This document shows positions 8,244 through 17,586 of a stretch of DNA of 64,000 nt, piece by piece. Origin of the DNA: Hungateiclostridiaceae bacterium UBA1305 (lineage in GTDB: Bacteria > Bacillota > Clostridia > Acetivibrionales > DTU013). The stretch is taken from assembly GCA_002307275.1 (NCBI GenBank), contig DBTX01000021.1, forward strand, positions 9,984 through 73,983, written 5' to 3'. A program made the translations under genes and the position numbers. Below the pieces are notes generated by a model. It was given only the letters and a program-made list of their open reading frames with translations. It did not search any database and was not told where the DNA came from. Every line of letters starts with the position of its first letter. Position 1 is the first letter of the stretch.

Positions 8244-9296
8244 TCATGGCCTGCATACGGGACATGCCCTGTATCCTTCCGACGCAGCCTGCTTTTTCGA
8301 GTTATAGGTCCCCTCAATTACGGTAATACGGCTGCAGCCTTCCTTGTGGAAGTACTTTACGCCATTATAGGTACTTCCGATTAAATTGTCTTTCACTGTC
8401 AGCTTCGTACCGCCAAAGCCAAAAGTATTATAAATTTTATCCGTTCCGGGTATGGTAAACCCCTGCAGGAACGATATGAAACAAACATCATCAATGGTAT
8501 TGTTCCATGTATCCTCCTCAACCATGGGAATATTATAGATGTATCCCTGCCCATATACCTGTGATAAATAGTTCGCCCTGCTTGTATAGTATTCCAGCTG
8601 CATTTGAATCAGCTGGATGATGGTCTGCCTCCGAATGCTGTCGAAGTTGACTGAAGATGTAAAAAGATTCACCGGGTATATTGCAGCAAGTCGTTCCCTC
8701 TTGTCCTGAGTCCAGGCAGCGGTTGAATGATCAAATACATATGCAGAGTCATCCAGCGTAAAATTGACAGTCAGATTACTGCCGTTATCATAATAGGAAT
8801 AAGGAATTTTAGGCATCCATACTTCCCTTGTTTCGTATCCGGCTGCATCAGCATTGTAGACATTCTGCCATGTGTGTACATACAAGCCGTCATAACCGAC
8901 TACCATCTGCACAGGCAGATACGCTTTCAAAGAATCCTGCCCTACTTTGTCTTCTTCTACACCAAAGTTGATGTATACCGTTTCCAAAAACCTGTCCGTC
9001 GCTGCCTGAAGATTCAATTCAATATCCTTCGAACTCTTGTGCGCCCCCTCAAAATACTGATCCCCGGAACTCATAACAGAGCTTCTGCCAGAACTCAAGC
9101 CGGAACTTAAACCGGCATTCGATCCAAAATTCTGTACCAGGGCTATTGTTGCATCCTCACTGGCATTATACATGACCTCATCATAAACCTGTTCCCAGCT
9201 CAAAGCCTCAATTTGCCGGTGCTGCTCTATATCGGCGGAGACAGAGAACGGAAGGAGCGCCAGTAAAAAGAGTAACGCTAAATCAGTAATCTTCAT
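8244..9296 (-). CDS. Exported protein with C-terminal Ada-like Cys/His motif
   Basis: This 350-residue protein has an N-terminal signal peptide (MKITDLALLFLLALLPFSVS). The middle has repeated SSGLSSGRSSVMSSG residues and then an unfamiliar alpha/beta region. The last 40 residues follow the pattern of the Ada/Aada-type zinc finger, with FHKEGCSRI then GYRACPVCRP. This motif is common at the C-terminus of Firmicute proteins. Its start overlaps the previous gene by 14 bp, indicating coupled translation. It may be a periplasm-like or surface component of the Tad-like system; function unknown. Confidence 0.6.
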   Translation of the reverse strand: MKITDLALLFLLALLPFSVSADIEQHRQIEALSWEQVYDEVMYNASEDATIALVQNFGSNAGLSSGLSSGRSSVMSSGDQYFEGAHKSSKDIELNLQAATDRFLETVYINFGVEEDKVGQDSLKAYLPVQMVVGYDGLYVHTWQNVYNADAAGYETREVWMPKIPYSYYDNGSNLTVNFTLDDSAYVFDHSTAAWTQDKRERLAAIYPVNLFTSSVNFDSIRRQTIIQLIQMQLEYYTSRANYLSQVYGQGYIYNIPMVEEDTWNNTIDDVCFISFLQGFTIPGTDKIYNTFGFGGTKLTVKDNLIGSTYNGVKYFHKEGCSRITVIEGTYNSKKQAASEGYRACPVCRP

Positions 9297-9804
9297 TCGT
9301 CACCATTCCTCCGGCCTTTGAAAACAGGAGGGAATTCCCGGCCTCACCGCCTAAAGCCTGTATGAATACCATCGTCCCCGTTTTGGATTTATTGACAACT
9401 TCAACACTGATATTGTCGCCCTGGTGCATTCGATACTGGTGTGTCGGGTCTGCATCCATCTCCTCAATAATTGTATTGATCGGAAACATCTCCTCCACTA
9501 CCGTAAAGGTATGCTCCGGGGTATATCCCGGATCGGTTGCCTGCAACGGGTAGTATACTTTTTCCGTATGCACGATCCGGATGTCGTAAACATTTTCCGT
9601 ATTTGATAGCGTTTTTACAAAATCCTCATACATATCATCGTCAATATACCCTTTATGCCTTATATCATTTGCAAATTCCTGTGTCTGCATGTTGACATAC
9701 TTGAAAACCTGCTGGTCGATAATCCAGTAAGCACGGTACGCAGGCACTATCGTTAACAAGATAATTGCAACAATTGACGCGAATAAGGTTGAAAGAGGAT
9801 TCAT
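9283..9804 (-). CDS. Membrane-anchored minor pilin-like protein
   Basis: This 173-residue protein has one N-terminal membrane segment (about residues 5-27) and an outside-facing domain, the topology of TadE/minor pilins. The ATG at 9804 has GGAGG at ideal spacing. It lies between the pilin-like gene and the Ada-motif gene and overlaps the latter. No TadE signature or prepilin peptidase site was recognised, so the call rests on topology and context. Confidence 0.5.
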   Translation of the reverse strand: MNPLSTLFASIVAIILLTIVPAYRAYWIIDQQVFKYVNMQTQEFANDIRHKGYIDDDMYEDFVKTLSNTENVYDIRIVHTEKVYYPLQATDPGYTPEHTFTVVEEMFPINTIIEEMDADPTHQYRMHQGDNISVEVVNKSKTGTMVFIQALGGEAGNSLLFSKAGGMVTNEDY

Positions 9805-9894
9805 ATGCAGCCTCCGTTGTACACTGTATCAATAGAGAAAACAATCATCCGGCATTAACCCAGCGCTAACTCATTTATGATTCATCACTATAAG

Positions 9895-9978
9895 CACTGG
9901 CTATTATTTCAGTCAGCTATTACTGCAGTCAGTTGTTACTGCTGTCAGTGTTATTACAATCAGCTGTTACTGCTGAAC
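9895..9978. repeat. 16-bp tandem repeat including the stop codon of the pilin-like gene
   Basis: On the minus strand five degenerate units of 15-16 bp follow each other, starting with cagcagtaacagctga, which contains the last two codons and stop of the gene (stop at 9967). Later units keep the pattern (cagcagtaacaactga, ctgcagtaatagctga). The tract fills half of the gap to the next gene. Confidence 0.7.
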
Positions 9979-10383
9979 AAAACTGATAGCTGTAACAATG
10001 CCGTTATCATTCGTTGTGAGCGTTGATTTAAAAGTTCCTACAGGGTTAATGTATTCACCACTGCCAGAATCGGTAATATCATATTTATTATCTGAATCGT
10101 AGTCCACTTTTGCTGCTACCATAATAGTTCTTACACTAACATCCAATACGTCGGTCTCGCCATACATTCTCACTGCATTTACAACACTGCTGCCGGATAC
10201 TTCGGTTCCGTTGTAGGCATCATATTTCTTGGAAGTGATCACCTGGCTGATTCCCTTGATATCGCTCTCAGAGTTTTTGGTAATGTCCGCACCCTGTCCA
10301 AACAGGGCAATCGCGATGGCTATTGCCGCAACAGTAATCAGTACGGCGGCTCCGAGCTTGATGATTGTTGTAACATTGTTCAT
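9967..10383 (-). CDS. Pilin-like small membrane protein of the Tad-like locus
   Basis: This 138-residue protein begins MNNVTTIIKLGAAVLITVAA, with a single long hydrophobic helix (about residues 7-29), followed by a compact polar domain containing DYDSDNKYDITDSGSGEYIN. Size, topology and position just after the TadB/C-like gene fit the structural pilin. A Flp-type G/x-x-x-x-E-Y processing motif is not visible, so maturation may differ. The ATG at 10383 follows GGGGGGATAGGAA. The last codons sit inside a tandem repeat. Confidence 0.55.
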   Translation of the reverse strand: MNNVTTIIKLGAAVLITVAAIAIAIALFGQGADITKNSESDIKGISQVITSKKYDAYNGTEVSGSSVVNAVRMYGETDVLDVSVRTIMVAAKVDYDSDNKYDITDSGSGEYINPVGTFKSTLTTNDNGIVTAISFVQQ

Positions 10384-10413
10384 TTCCTATCCCCCCATAA
10401 ATTAATGAATTTA

Positions 10414-12465
10414 TCACATTAACTGCTTCTGTATAGACGAAAAAGCAGTAAATGACGAAAAAATAATCGGCAGTGCCATATATAGAAGCAGAACGGCATA
10501 AACCGGAATAAAACCAATCAACTGGCCAAACTCAATTTTCTTGTTAATCTGCTGCTTATTGGATTCCTTTCTGCTTTCCTTGTAAAACTCCCTTTCCAGT
10601 TCCAGAGCATCAAATGCCGCAATCAGGCTGATATCCTCATTTGCCATCTGCAAATTATCAATAATTTTGACAAACGGTTTAAATTTTACGTCTTCTTTCA
10701 GCCTTTCGAGAGCCAGGTTCTGATTCTGGAAATTGGTCAGGCACAGTTCTATCGGTGCCCTGAATATATTGGCAAATTCCTTCATCCATTCCAGTACGAC
10801 CTTAACATCCACATTGTCGTGATGCATCAGAAGAATGATGATCGTATGGAATTGAAATACCTCATCCTCCATATCAACCTTTCTGAGCGACGCCTGAAAG
10901 GTAAGCAATATCATCGGGAACCAGGATGCAGCACCCGCAATGATCAAGGATAGCAAGACCTCCCATAACCGGATAGTTTCTTTTTTACTGTCAATGATTT
11001 TTAAGCAGATTCTTTGTGCTGTCAGCTCCTGATCTTCTCCCTCATAGCTCATGGAAACAAGTTCCGCTTTGGCAGCAGCCAGTATATCCTCTGCCTTTGA
11101 GAGTCCCATGCTTCCGATTTCTCCAATGATGGAAGCATCCAGTTCCCTGATTTTCTTATCATTTAGAAGTTCTTCCTCATCCAACCTGCCCATCATCCGG
11201 AAAAAGTTGGCATTATCGATTCCATAGGCAGTGTCCGCCATAATTTTTTCAACATTCGTACGATGCCCGGAGGAGAACACAGCAAGCATGATGATAAAGA
11301 CAGAAATAGCGTATATCAGTCGCCGCAGGTACAGACCCTCGACCGTCATGGCAGATCCTGCATCATCTTCCAGAAAGGATTTCAATTTGCGATACTTTAC
11401 GGTATTCTGCCTTGGAGTAAAAATGTTCACAAAAAACCGTATGAAGCCTATTCTGTTGAGGTAATAATCCCAGGTCTTTTTATAACATACTTTCACTTTT
11501 TGTTCCGTCTTTTGGATCTGAACAATGAATACATAGCATACAATAATAATCAAAAAAATGGAGCATCTTAAATAAAACCCGGTTGCTGAATCATAAAATG
11601 ACGATACAATTGGGAAGCCAGACCTCATCCATGATTCGATTACCGGCGGCAGCAGCAGCGGAAACAGCACAATGATGTTCAGGCCGCGCAGCCAATAAGC
11701 CAGTTGGTTCTTTTTAATGATTTCTATCTGAATTTCTTCTGTAATATAGTTCAGATTTTTGATATACAGAGAAATGCCCTCAATCTTTTTATCTCCAAAA
11801 TCCTGTACCAGGTAAGAGAAGCCGGCAAATATCTTCAGGAATTTATTTGAACATGTCTCGTAATACTCCTTCAGCATATACTCCGGGTTTGCCCCCGTCA
11901 GAATATTGTAAATCCTCGTGCCCTGATTCAACATTTCACCTGCTGTACGTAAATTAGCCTGCTTAATGGCCTCGCCCACCATGGCCGTAGCATGGTAGAA
12001 ATGCTTGACATCACCTACATAGTCAACCATGGCCGCCAGCAACCTTGTATCGGAATTGCCTGCAAAGCTTTGTATGATCATACTGTTGAGGTAAATGCAG
12101 CAAATGCCGAATAACAGCATTGTCCAGAGGTCCGCTTGATACAGCCGGACAAGCACGAAGAACGTGACAATTGATGTCAGGATAGAGCCGAATCCAAGCA
12201 ACACGGATTTTGTATCCAGATTGGTTATCGAAGAATTACCGCCAGGAGAAAGCTGCGACCTTACCCACCTCAAATAACTGCCTATGACCGGTTTTTCATA
12301 AAGGGATTCACATCCGGATCCTGTCCAAGTCTTCCTGCTTAAGCCTCTGGTATTGATCCTTATATAATTACGGTTGGCGTTTTCAAGCCTGTTTGCTATA
12401 AATAAAGCTGCCAATGCGATAGCAATCACAAGCCCGCCGGCAGAAAACAGTAATATTTTCGACAC
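10414..12465 (-). CDS. TadB/TadC-like type II secretion F-domain inner membrane protein
   Basis: This protein of about 683 residues has several membrane segments and two similar halves, with helical pairs near residues 75-120, 260-310, 370-390, 500-525 and 645-665. This is consistent with TadB and TadC joined in one chain; the C-terminal half contains the T2SF-like stretch VFQFHTIIILLMHHDNVDV. Such proteins form the platform on which the ATPase acts. The GTG at 12465 is preferred because GGGAGG lies 11 nt before it; a GTG at 12477 would abut the same site. It follows the second ATPase gene directly. Confidence 0.65.
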   Translation of the reverse strand: MSKILLFSAGGLVIAIALAALFIANRLENANRNYIRINTRGLSRKTWTGSGCESLYEKPVIGSYLRWVRSQLSPGGNSSITNLDTKSVLLGFGSILTSIVTFFVLVRLYQADLWTMLLFGICCIYLNSMIIQSFAGNSDTRLLAAMVDYVGDVKHFYHATAMVGEAIKQANLRTAGEMLNQGTRIYNILTGANPEYMLKEYYETCSNKFLKIFAGFSYLVQDFGDKKIEGISLYIKNLNYITEEIQIEIIKKNQLAYWLRGLNIIVLFPLLLPPVIESWMRSGFPIVSSFYDSATGFYLRCSIFLIIIVCYVFIVQIQKTEQKVKVCYKKTWDYYLNRIGFIRFFVNIFTPRQNTVKYRKLKSFLEDDAGSAMTVEGLYLRRLIYAISVFIIMLAVFSSGHRTNVEKIMADTAYGIDNANFFRMMGRLDEEELLNDKKIRELDASIIGEIGSMGLSKAEDILAAAKAELVSMSYEGEDQELTAQRICLKIIDSKKETIRLWEVLLSLIIAGAASWFPMILLTFQASLRKVDMEDEVFQFHTIIILLMHHDNVDVKVVLEWMKEFANIFRAPIELCLTNFQNQNLALERLKEDVKFKPFVKIIDNLQMANEDISLIAAFDALELEREFYKESRKESNKQQINKKIEFGQLIGFIPVYAVLLLYMALPIIFSSFTAFSSIQKQLM

Positions 12466-12467
12466 CG

Positions 12468-14501
12468 CTATCCGCACCTCCCTGAACTCTCTTCCAAGTT
12501 CCCGAATTCCTTGTCCAGGAAGGCGGCAAACAGTTTTTGATCCTCCCTCAGCATGGCTTTCGCCATCGCCTTTCTATTACTATCGCTTATCCTGTTCTTC
12601 ACGACATAGGCGTTTTCAATCAGATCATATTCTATGATGTTGCGGTAAGTGTATGAATGTCCGCCAAGCATTCTTTCATAATAGCGGTACTGAGCTTCCT
12701 TGATCAGTCTGTCAAGGTTACTCGGGTCGTTGTCGTTGCTGCTATTACTGCTACTGCTGTTACTACTGTTGCTGTTATTTCTGTTGTTGCTACTGTTGCT
12801 GTTATTGCTGCTGTTATTGCTGCTGTTACTGCTGTTGCTGTTATTGCTGCTGTTGCTGCTGTTGCTGCTGTTGCTGTTATTGCTGTTGCTGTTACTGCTG
12901 CAGTTGCTGTTACTGCTATTGCCGCTATTTTCATTACTGTCATTATTTGTTTTATAACTGTTCCTGCTGCAATCGTCTATATCGAAATCACCGGGTTCAA
13001 AGGGAATACATTCTGTTATCCTCTCAATATAACGCTTGCCGGATATATCTTTTTCCATGTGTATATCAAAATTCAACACACTTATGATTTGCTCCTCTGC
13101 GATACGTTCATTATTAAATACATTGGTTTTAAGCAGAGAATTACGCAGGGACATTACCAAATCGGGAAACTTCTTTGCATGATGAGAAAACAGGGTAAAC
13201 AGGCTTGCAACCTGTGCCGTTTGTATCATATATGCCGCTACCGGATCTGTGGCTACCTCGCCCACGATCGTTACGACGCCGTCGGTTTTTTTCAGTACGT
13301 CAAGCCCGGCCTGTCCGGTTATCGCGTCTGTTTCCTGGATGGTAACAATGTTTCTGTTGGGATAGCTTTTGCGCACATGAAGTTCAAAAGCCATTTCCAG
13401 GATCCGGAGGGTATACGGCGTATAAATATGTTCTATCATGGCGCGCAGAAGTGTAGTTTTCCCTGATCCCTGGGCGCCCGTGACACTTGTGTTCATGCTT
13501 CCTTTCACGAGAAATCCGATCAGTTCAATAACAAGATCACAGTTCTTATCTTTGATAAGTCCCGGAAGTGATATGTCCGGAAGATCGAATTTACGGATGA
13601 AAAAGCACCATGTTTCACAGAAGTCCGGCCTCAATACCACGACCCTTGAACCGTCCTTCAGCTTATTTACTTTGAAGCCGTCCACTTTGGAAAGCTGACC
13701 AGGATAGCCATATTTATACACGTTTTGGCATACCCTTTGAAGTTCGTCATAGCTGCCAAGGGAAAGGAATTTTAAATGAATGCTTTTCCCTTGAAAATAC
13801 AGCCAGATACTTTCATAGGAACGAACCGCTCCGGTATTGGCCACAGATTCATACTCACTTTTGTGTTCCTGGACAAACGATTCCGGCAAACCGTTCACAC
13901 CGCAGCTTAACCCATCGACCTGCATATCCATAATGTCGTCGATGACATTATAGCCTTTATAGAGTGAATACACTCTTTGAACAATGATGTTATATTTGTC
14001 TTCATAAGTTATTACCGGTGATTCCCGTTTATAGATACGGTTGATGTCATCCATGTCTATAAAGAAATACTCCACATCCTCAGTTTTTCTAAGCAAATCA
14101 AGATCATATTTCCTGATCAGGACAGAAAGTGCCTTATAGCCGTATTCTTTCTTGTACACATGCAGAAGGATGTCGAATTTATCCTGCACCGATAAATGCT
14201 CTACCCTTTCAAATGGAATAATATTATTGATTTTAATTGAAGTGATATCGTAATATTGCTGCAGCAGTTCCTTGATAAACTCCTTGACAAATTCTTTATC
14301 CGGTTTGGAGCCATATATGCAGTCGTTCAGAGCAGCCTGCAGCCGTGACTTTTTATTTTGCTTTCTTTCAAGCTCAACGCTTGTTATACCCAAGTCAAAC
14401 AGCTTCAATTTCATCAGTTCATCAACTGCCTGCTGAACAAATTCCTTCATTTGCGGTATATTGTAATTTAGCATTTTGCCGGTGTCTATCGTTAATTCCA
14501 T
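12468..14501 (-). CDS. TadA/CpaF-like secretion ATPase with Ser/Asn-rich linker
   Basis: This 677-residue ATPase has a Walker A motif at about residues 341-349 (GAQGSGKTTLL), Asp/Glu-box residues in IVTIQETDA and the Walker B/His-box region VVTIVGEVATDPVAAY followed by TLFSHHAKKFPDLV. The divergent N-terminal half is larger than in usual CpaF. A tract of nearly pure Ser and Asn covers about residues 518-592. The ATG at 14501 is chosen for its AGGAGGG; the upstream ATG lacks one. It is the second TadA-type ATPase in this locus and precedes the TadB/C-like platform gene. Confidence 0.75.
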   Translation of the reverse strand: MELTIDTGKMLNYNIPQMKEFVQQAVDELMKLKLFDLGITSVELERKQNKKSRLQAALNDCIYGSKPDKEFVKEFIKELLQQYYDITSIKINNIIPFERVEHLSVQDKFDILLHVYKKEYGYKALSVLIRKYDLDLLRKTEDVEYFFIDMDDINRIYKRESPVITYEDKYNIIVQRVYSLYKGYNVIDDIMDMQVDGLSCGVNGLPESFVQEHKSEYESVANTGAVRSYESIWLYFQGKSIHLKFLSLGSYDELQRVCQNVYKYGYPGQLSKVDGFKVNKLKDGSRVVVLRPDFCETWCFFIRKFDLPDISLPGLIKDKNCDLVIELIGFLVKGSMNTSVTGAQGSGKTTLLRAMIEHIYTPYTLRILEMAFELHVRKSYPNRNIVTIQETDAITGQAGLDVLKKTDGVVTIVGEVATDPVAAYMIQTAQVASLFTLFSHHAKKFPDLVMSLRNSLLKTNVFNNERIAEEQIISVLNFDIHMEKDISGKRYIERITECIPFEPGDFDIDDCSRNSYKTNNDSNENSGNSSNSNCSSNSNSNNSNSSNSSNSSNNSNSSNSSNNSSNNSNSSNNRNNSNSSNSSSSNSSNDNDPSNLDRLIKEAQYRYYERMLGGHSYTYRNIIEYDLIENAYVVKNRISDSNRKAMAKAMLREDQKLFAAFLDKEFGNLEESSGRCG
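12726..12950. repeat. Trinucleotide (AAC/AGC) microsatellite encoding a Ser/Asn linker
   Basis: About 225 bp consist almost only of gct/gtt/att triplets on the plus strand, that is AGC, AAC and AAT codons on the coding strand. The frame stays open through the whole tract. Length changes by whole codons would alter the linker of the ATPase without breaking it. Confidence 0.9.
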
Positions 14502-14566
14502 CAGTACCCTCCTGCCTGTCTTCAATGTACCCTTTGGGAAGCTGATATTGCAACCTTACAAATCAC

Positions 14567-15451
14567 TCACCTGTACACACCGAACATTTTGTCAAACATC
14601 GTCTTTTGGACCAGCGGGTTATAGGTGTTTACATCATCAAGTCTGAACAGGCTGATGATTTTGCTGATAATGACATCGAGACATTTCATAAAGTCAGCAT
14701 CGGTATCCGGCATTTTCTTTTTCATCTGGATATCCGTAAAGTATTTGAGTATATCATGCTGGTTTATAGCATCCATGAACTTTACATTCCTTGGTATGAC
14801 GAATAGCTCGCCATAATAGTCAAACTCCCTGCGGATCCGTTGGATATCGAATATTGAATTTTCATCATAATTCCCCAAAATCAGCAAATGCGGCTTATCC
14901 TCTATCACAGGATTCCACTCCCTGCGTTCAAAGTACGTCCGCAGAACTTCCATATTCTGACTTAGACTGACGATCAGAATATCAGCCAGATCAAGGGGCT
15001 TCGTAGACAATTCTCCATATCCTGCGTTTATATCGAGTATGACGAATTCATACGCTCTACGGGCACAGTTTACAATATAGGTGATCTGTTCAAGCAGACG
15101 CCCGCTTGAATGACTATCCCTCCGGGTCGTTCCCAAAAGAAGCTCCAGTCTGTCCGGGATAAAGATATTTGCATAATCCCTGAAGTTGGCGGCGCAGAGC
15201 TGGTTTGTCCTTGCGAGCTTCATCAGGGCATCCATTCCGGATTCATCAAAGATATTGGAGGTAGTATTGCTGTTGGAACTATCCGCAAAAAATGCATTCT
15301 CCAGATTACTCTTGCTTATACTGTTGTGCATCAGCAGGATCCTGAAAGTACGTGTAAGCGCCAATCTCACGGCTATAGCCATAGCATTTGAGGTGTTGCA
15401 GGTTTGTCCGTGAAAAGGTGACCATACTCCGATCAACAATGATTTCATCAC
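14567..15451 (-). CDS. CpaE/TadZ-like P-loop-fold protein with degenerate Walker A
   Basis: This 294-residue protein has the MinD/CpaE layout: a first strand ending GVWSPFHGQTCNTSNAMAIA, the FVILDINAGYGELSTKPL switch region (normally D-x-x-x-G) and VIPRNVKFMDAIN. The Walker A lysine expected after the glycine loop is absent, so ATP binding may be lost or altered. TadZ/CpaE proteins place the pilus machine at the pole. The start may be GTG 15451 (9 nt from AGGAGG) or ATG 15448, which overlaps the upstream stop as ATGA. Confidence 0.7.
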   Translation of the reverse strand: MMKSLLIGVWSPFHGQTCNTSNAMAIAVRLALTRTFRILLMHNSISKSNLENAFFADSSNSNTTSNIFDESGMDALMKLARTNQLCAANFRDYANIFIPDRLELLLGTTRRDSHSSGRLLEQITYIVNCARRAYEFVILDINAGYGELSTKPLDLADILIVSLSQNMEVLRTYFERREWNPVIEDKPHLLILGNYDENSIFDIQRIRREFDYYGELFVIPRNVKFMDAINQHDILKYFTDIQMKKKMPDTDADFMKCLDVIISKIISLFRLDDVNTYNPLVQKTMFDKMFGVYR

Positions 15452-16341
15452 CGTGTTCTACCTCCTTGTGCCTCTTTTGTGGCTGCTTGACTATCTGTGG
15501 TTATATTCTGCAAATTTCCGTCCCCCACGTCCTGCCTGACACCTGTAGATGCGGATGTGGATACAGATGGAGATGCTGCAGGTTCCGATTTAGCAGACTC
15601 AACTGAAGATATTGATGCTGCAGGTATTGATTTAGCTGGCCCGGTTGCAGCCTGTGTCCCAGGTGTCGTAATCTTAACCGGTACATAGGTGACCTCGGAA
15701 GCCGGCTGTTTCTCATCAAGGTACAGCAGCGATTCTATATGCCCAAAACCAGCAGACTGTTCTGCTATTGCGTGGTTGATAAGAGCCCTCTCGGCTGTTG
15801 ATACCTGTACAATTGCTTTATTATCCGTTAATTTGATGACTTGTTTTTTAGCCAGAACAATGAAGGTATCCCCATTGGATCTGACCATTTCAACATCGAT
15901 CCAGTCACCGGCCTTTACCGTGTCTGCTACAAGATAGCCTTGCAATGCATAATCCTTCAGTCTGTCATCCGGGTTAACCGAGCTTTGCGAAGACAGTATT
16001 CTCGAATCCGTCAGTACCTCTTTCATATCAATGACAGCAGCTGCTCTCTGGCCTGTTATCATCCCGATGTCTATCATAGAATTGGTTGGTACTTCTTCCT
16101 GATTTCTCTCTTCCAGTTGAAAGAATTCAGGCTTCAGTTCGTCCCCCTTTTCGATTCTTTGTACAGACACCAGAACCTTGGTCTTTTTCAGATCATCAGC
16201 TGTTTGTATAGGAAGACTCACACTTTGGATCTTTCCTGCATCCACAAGCTTGTTATAGAGAAAGTATCCCCCTGCAAGGAGAATAACTGCCGCCATAAAA
16301 CCGGATAAAAATATGAAAAATTGCTGTTTTCCTCTGCTCAT
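15448..16341 (-). CDS. CpaB/RcpC-like protein with SAF domain
   Basis: This 297-residue protein has one N-terminal membrane helix (about residues 8-28), then the SAF-type region VLVSVQRIEKGDELKPEFF and IDIGMITGQRAAAVIDMKEV. The C-terminal 80 residues are low-complexity Ser/Ala/Thr (SIPAASISSVESAKSEPAAS). CpaB/RcpC proteins stabilise the Tad secretion channel at the envelope. Its start overlaps the upstream ATPase stop (ATGA), and its stop overlaps the CpaE-like gene, so translation is coupled. Confidence 0.75.
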   Translation of the reverse strand: MSRGKQQFFIFLSGFMAAVILLAGGYFLYNKLVDAGKIQSVSLPIQTADDLKKTKVLVSVQRIEKGDELKPEFFQLEERNQEEVPTNSMIDIGMITGQRAAAVIDMKEVLTDSRILSSQSSVNPDDRLKDYALQGYLVADTVKAGDWIDVEMVRSNGDTFIVLAKKQVIKLTDNKAIVQVSTAERALINHAIAEQSAGFGHIESLLYLDEKQPASEVTYVPVKITTPGTQAATGPAKSIPAASISSVESAKSEPAASPSVSTSASTGVRQDVGDGNLQNITTDSQAATKEAQGGRTR

Positions 16342-17555
16342 ACTGTTTTGATCCCTCCGTCCGCATCACTGACTTTATGCGGATATAATCTTCTATAGCG
16401 AAAAGTATCACGCTCGCCGTCATATCCCACCACATCAAGCACTTCCACGACTTTGAAGTCCCTGAGGTAAATAACAGCATTGATACCTCTGCCCAACATT
16501 TCTTTGATTGTTTTCTCACTTTCTGCAATATTGGCGCTCCTGCTCAGAGTAAAAATCCTGGTTAACGCTGTTTCGGCACTTTCAGAATGTATCGTGGCAG
16601 ACCCTCTGCGCCCTGAAAATATTGCTTTGACAAATTCCAATGCTTCATCTCCTGAAATATCGCCGACACAATACATATCCATCGGCATAACCAGAGCTTC
16701 CCTGAGCATACCCTTCAGAGTGACAGACCTGCCGTCCCCGTTTTGTTTTATGATCCGCTGCTCCATGCAGAAGGGCTTATCCGGATAAATCTCGGCTTCC
16801 GGCTCTACAATAAGCACCCGCTCCATCTCAGGAAGGCTGTTGATAAACGCGCGCAGTAAAGTTGTTTTGCCAGCCGCTCCCTTTCCACAGAAAAGTACTG
16901 ACGCTTCTCCATCTGCGAGATCTTTGAGCATATCCATCAATTCCTCGTCCAGCATGCCAAGCGCTTTTAAATCCTCCAGCTTGTAGCTTTCCCTGCGATG
17001 CTTCCGGATGCTGACCGCAGGCCCCGCAATATTTCCGGGATTGATGGAAATACTGATCCTTAATCTTAGTTTTTCATCAGCTACTCTATAGCAGTATTCA
17101 TCTTGATTTAAAACACCGCCGTTTCTCACAATAATCAGCCTGCAATAAGTATCAAACATTTTTATGCTGCTAAAGTTGACAGGTGTTTTGCTACGGACAC
17201 CGTGACGTTTGATCGAAAACTGGTTAAACCTCGACCCGTCGATATCCGTGATATCTTCATCCTCAATATATCTCTGAAGCTCTCCATAGCCGGACATGAA
17301 ACCAATCACTCTGAGGACCAGTTCATCCCTGAAAATTCCATAATTGTACTTGTGAATTTCAATATCCTTGATGATCGCTGATTCAAGCAGCCTTTTACCC
17401 GACCGGCTGCCATCAGCCTCCGTCACAAGCTCCGGTGAATCTTTCAGGATATTATTTGTAATACCGCACACAACGGAATCGATATCCTCGAAGTCTTTTA
17501 TCCCATTTGTTGAAGCTTCATGAACCAGCTTCTGATACGACTTTACAACAGGCAT
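16338..17555 (-). CDS. TadA/CpaF-type secretion ATPase
   Basis: This 405-residue motor ATPase of type IVc pili has Walker A at residues 224-232 (GKGAAGKTTLL), an Asp box in VLIVEPEAEIYPDKPF, Walker B in MDMYCVGDISGDEALEF and the His box SATIHSESAETAL. Length and motif order match CpaF. The ATG at 17555 follows GGGGGAA. Downstream genes overlap by 4 bp. It is one of two TadA-like ATPases in the locus; with its canonical motifs it is the better candidate for the main motor. Confidence 0.85.
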   Translation of the reverse strand: MPVVKSYQKLVHEASTNGIKDFEDIDSVVCGITNNILKDSPELVTEADGSRSGKRLLESAIIKDIEIHKYNYGIFRDELVLRVIGFMSGYGELQRYIEDEDITDIDGSRFNQFSIKRHGVRSKTPVNFSSIKMFDTYCRLIIVRNGGVLNQDEYCYRVADEKLRLRISISINPGNIAGPAVSIRKHRRESYKLEDLKALGMLDEELMDMLKDLADGEASVLFCGKGAAGKTTLLRAFINSLPEMERVLIVEPEAEIYPDKPFCMEQRIIKQNGDGRSVTLKGMLREALVMPMDMYCVGDISGDEALEFVKAIFSGRRGSATIHSESAETALTRIFTLSRSANIAESEKTIKEMLGRGINAVIYLRDFKVVEVLDVVGYDGERDTFRYRRLYPHKVSDADGGIKTV

Positions 17556-17586
17556 GCCTTATTCCCCCAAAATTTTTTCATAATTC

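Noticed and set aside
12657..13466. 269-codon plus-strand open frame and long Leu-rich frames
   Set aside because: They are shadows of the triplet repeat and of the ATPase gene read on the other strand.
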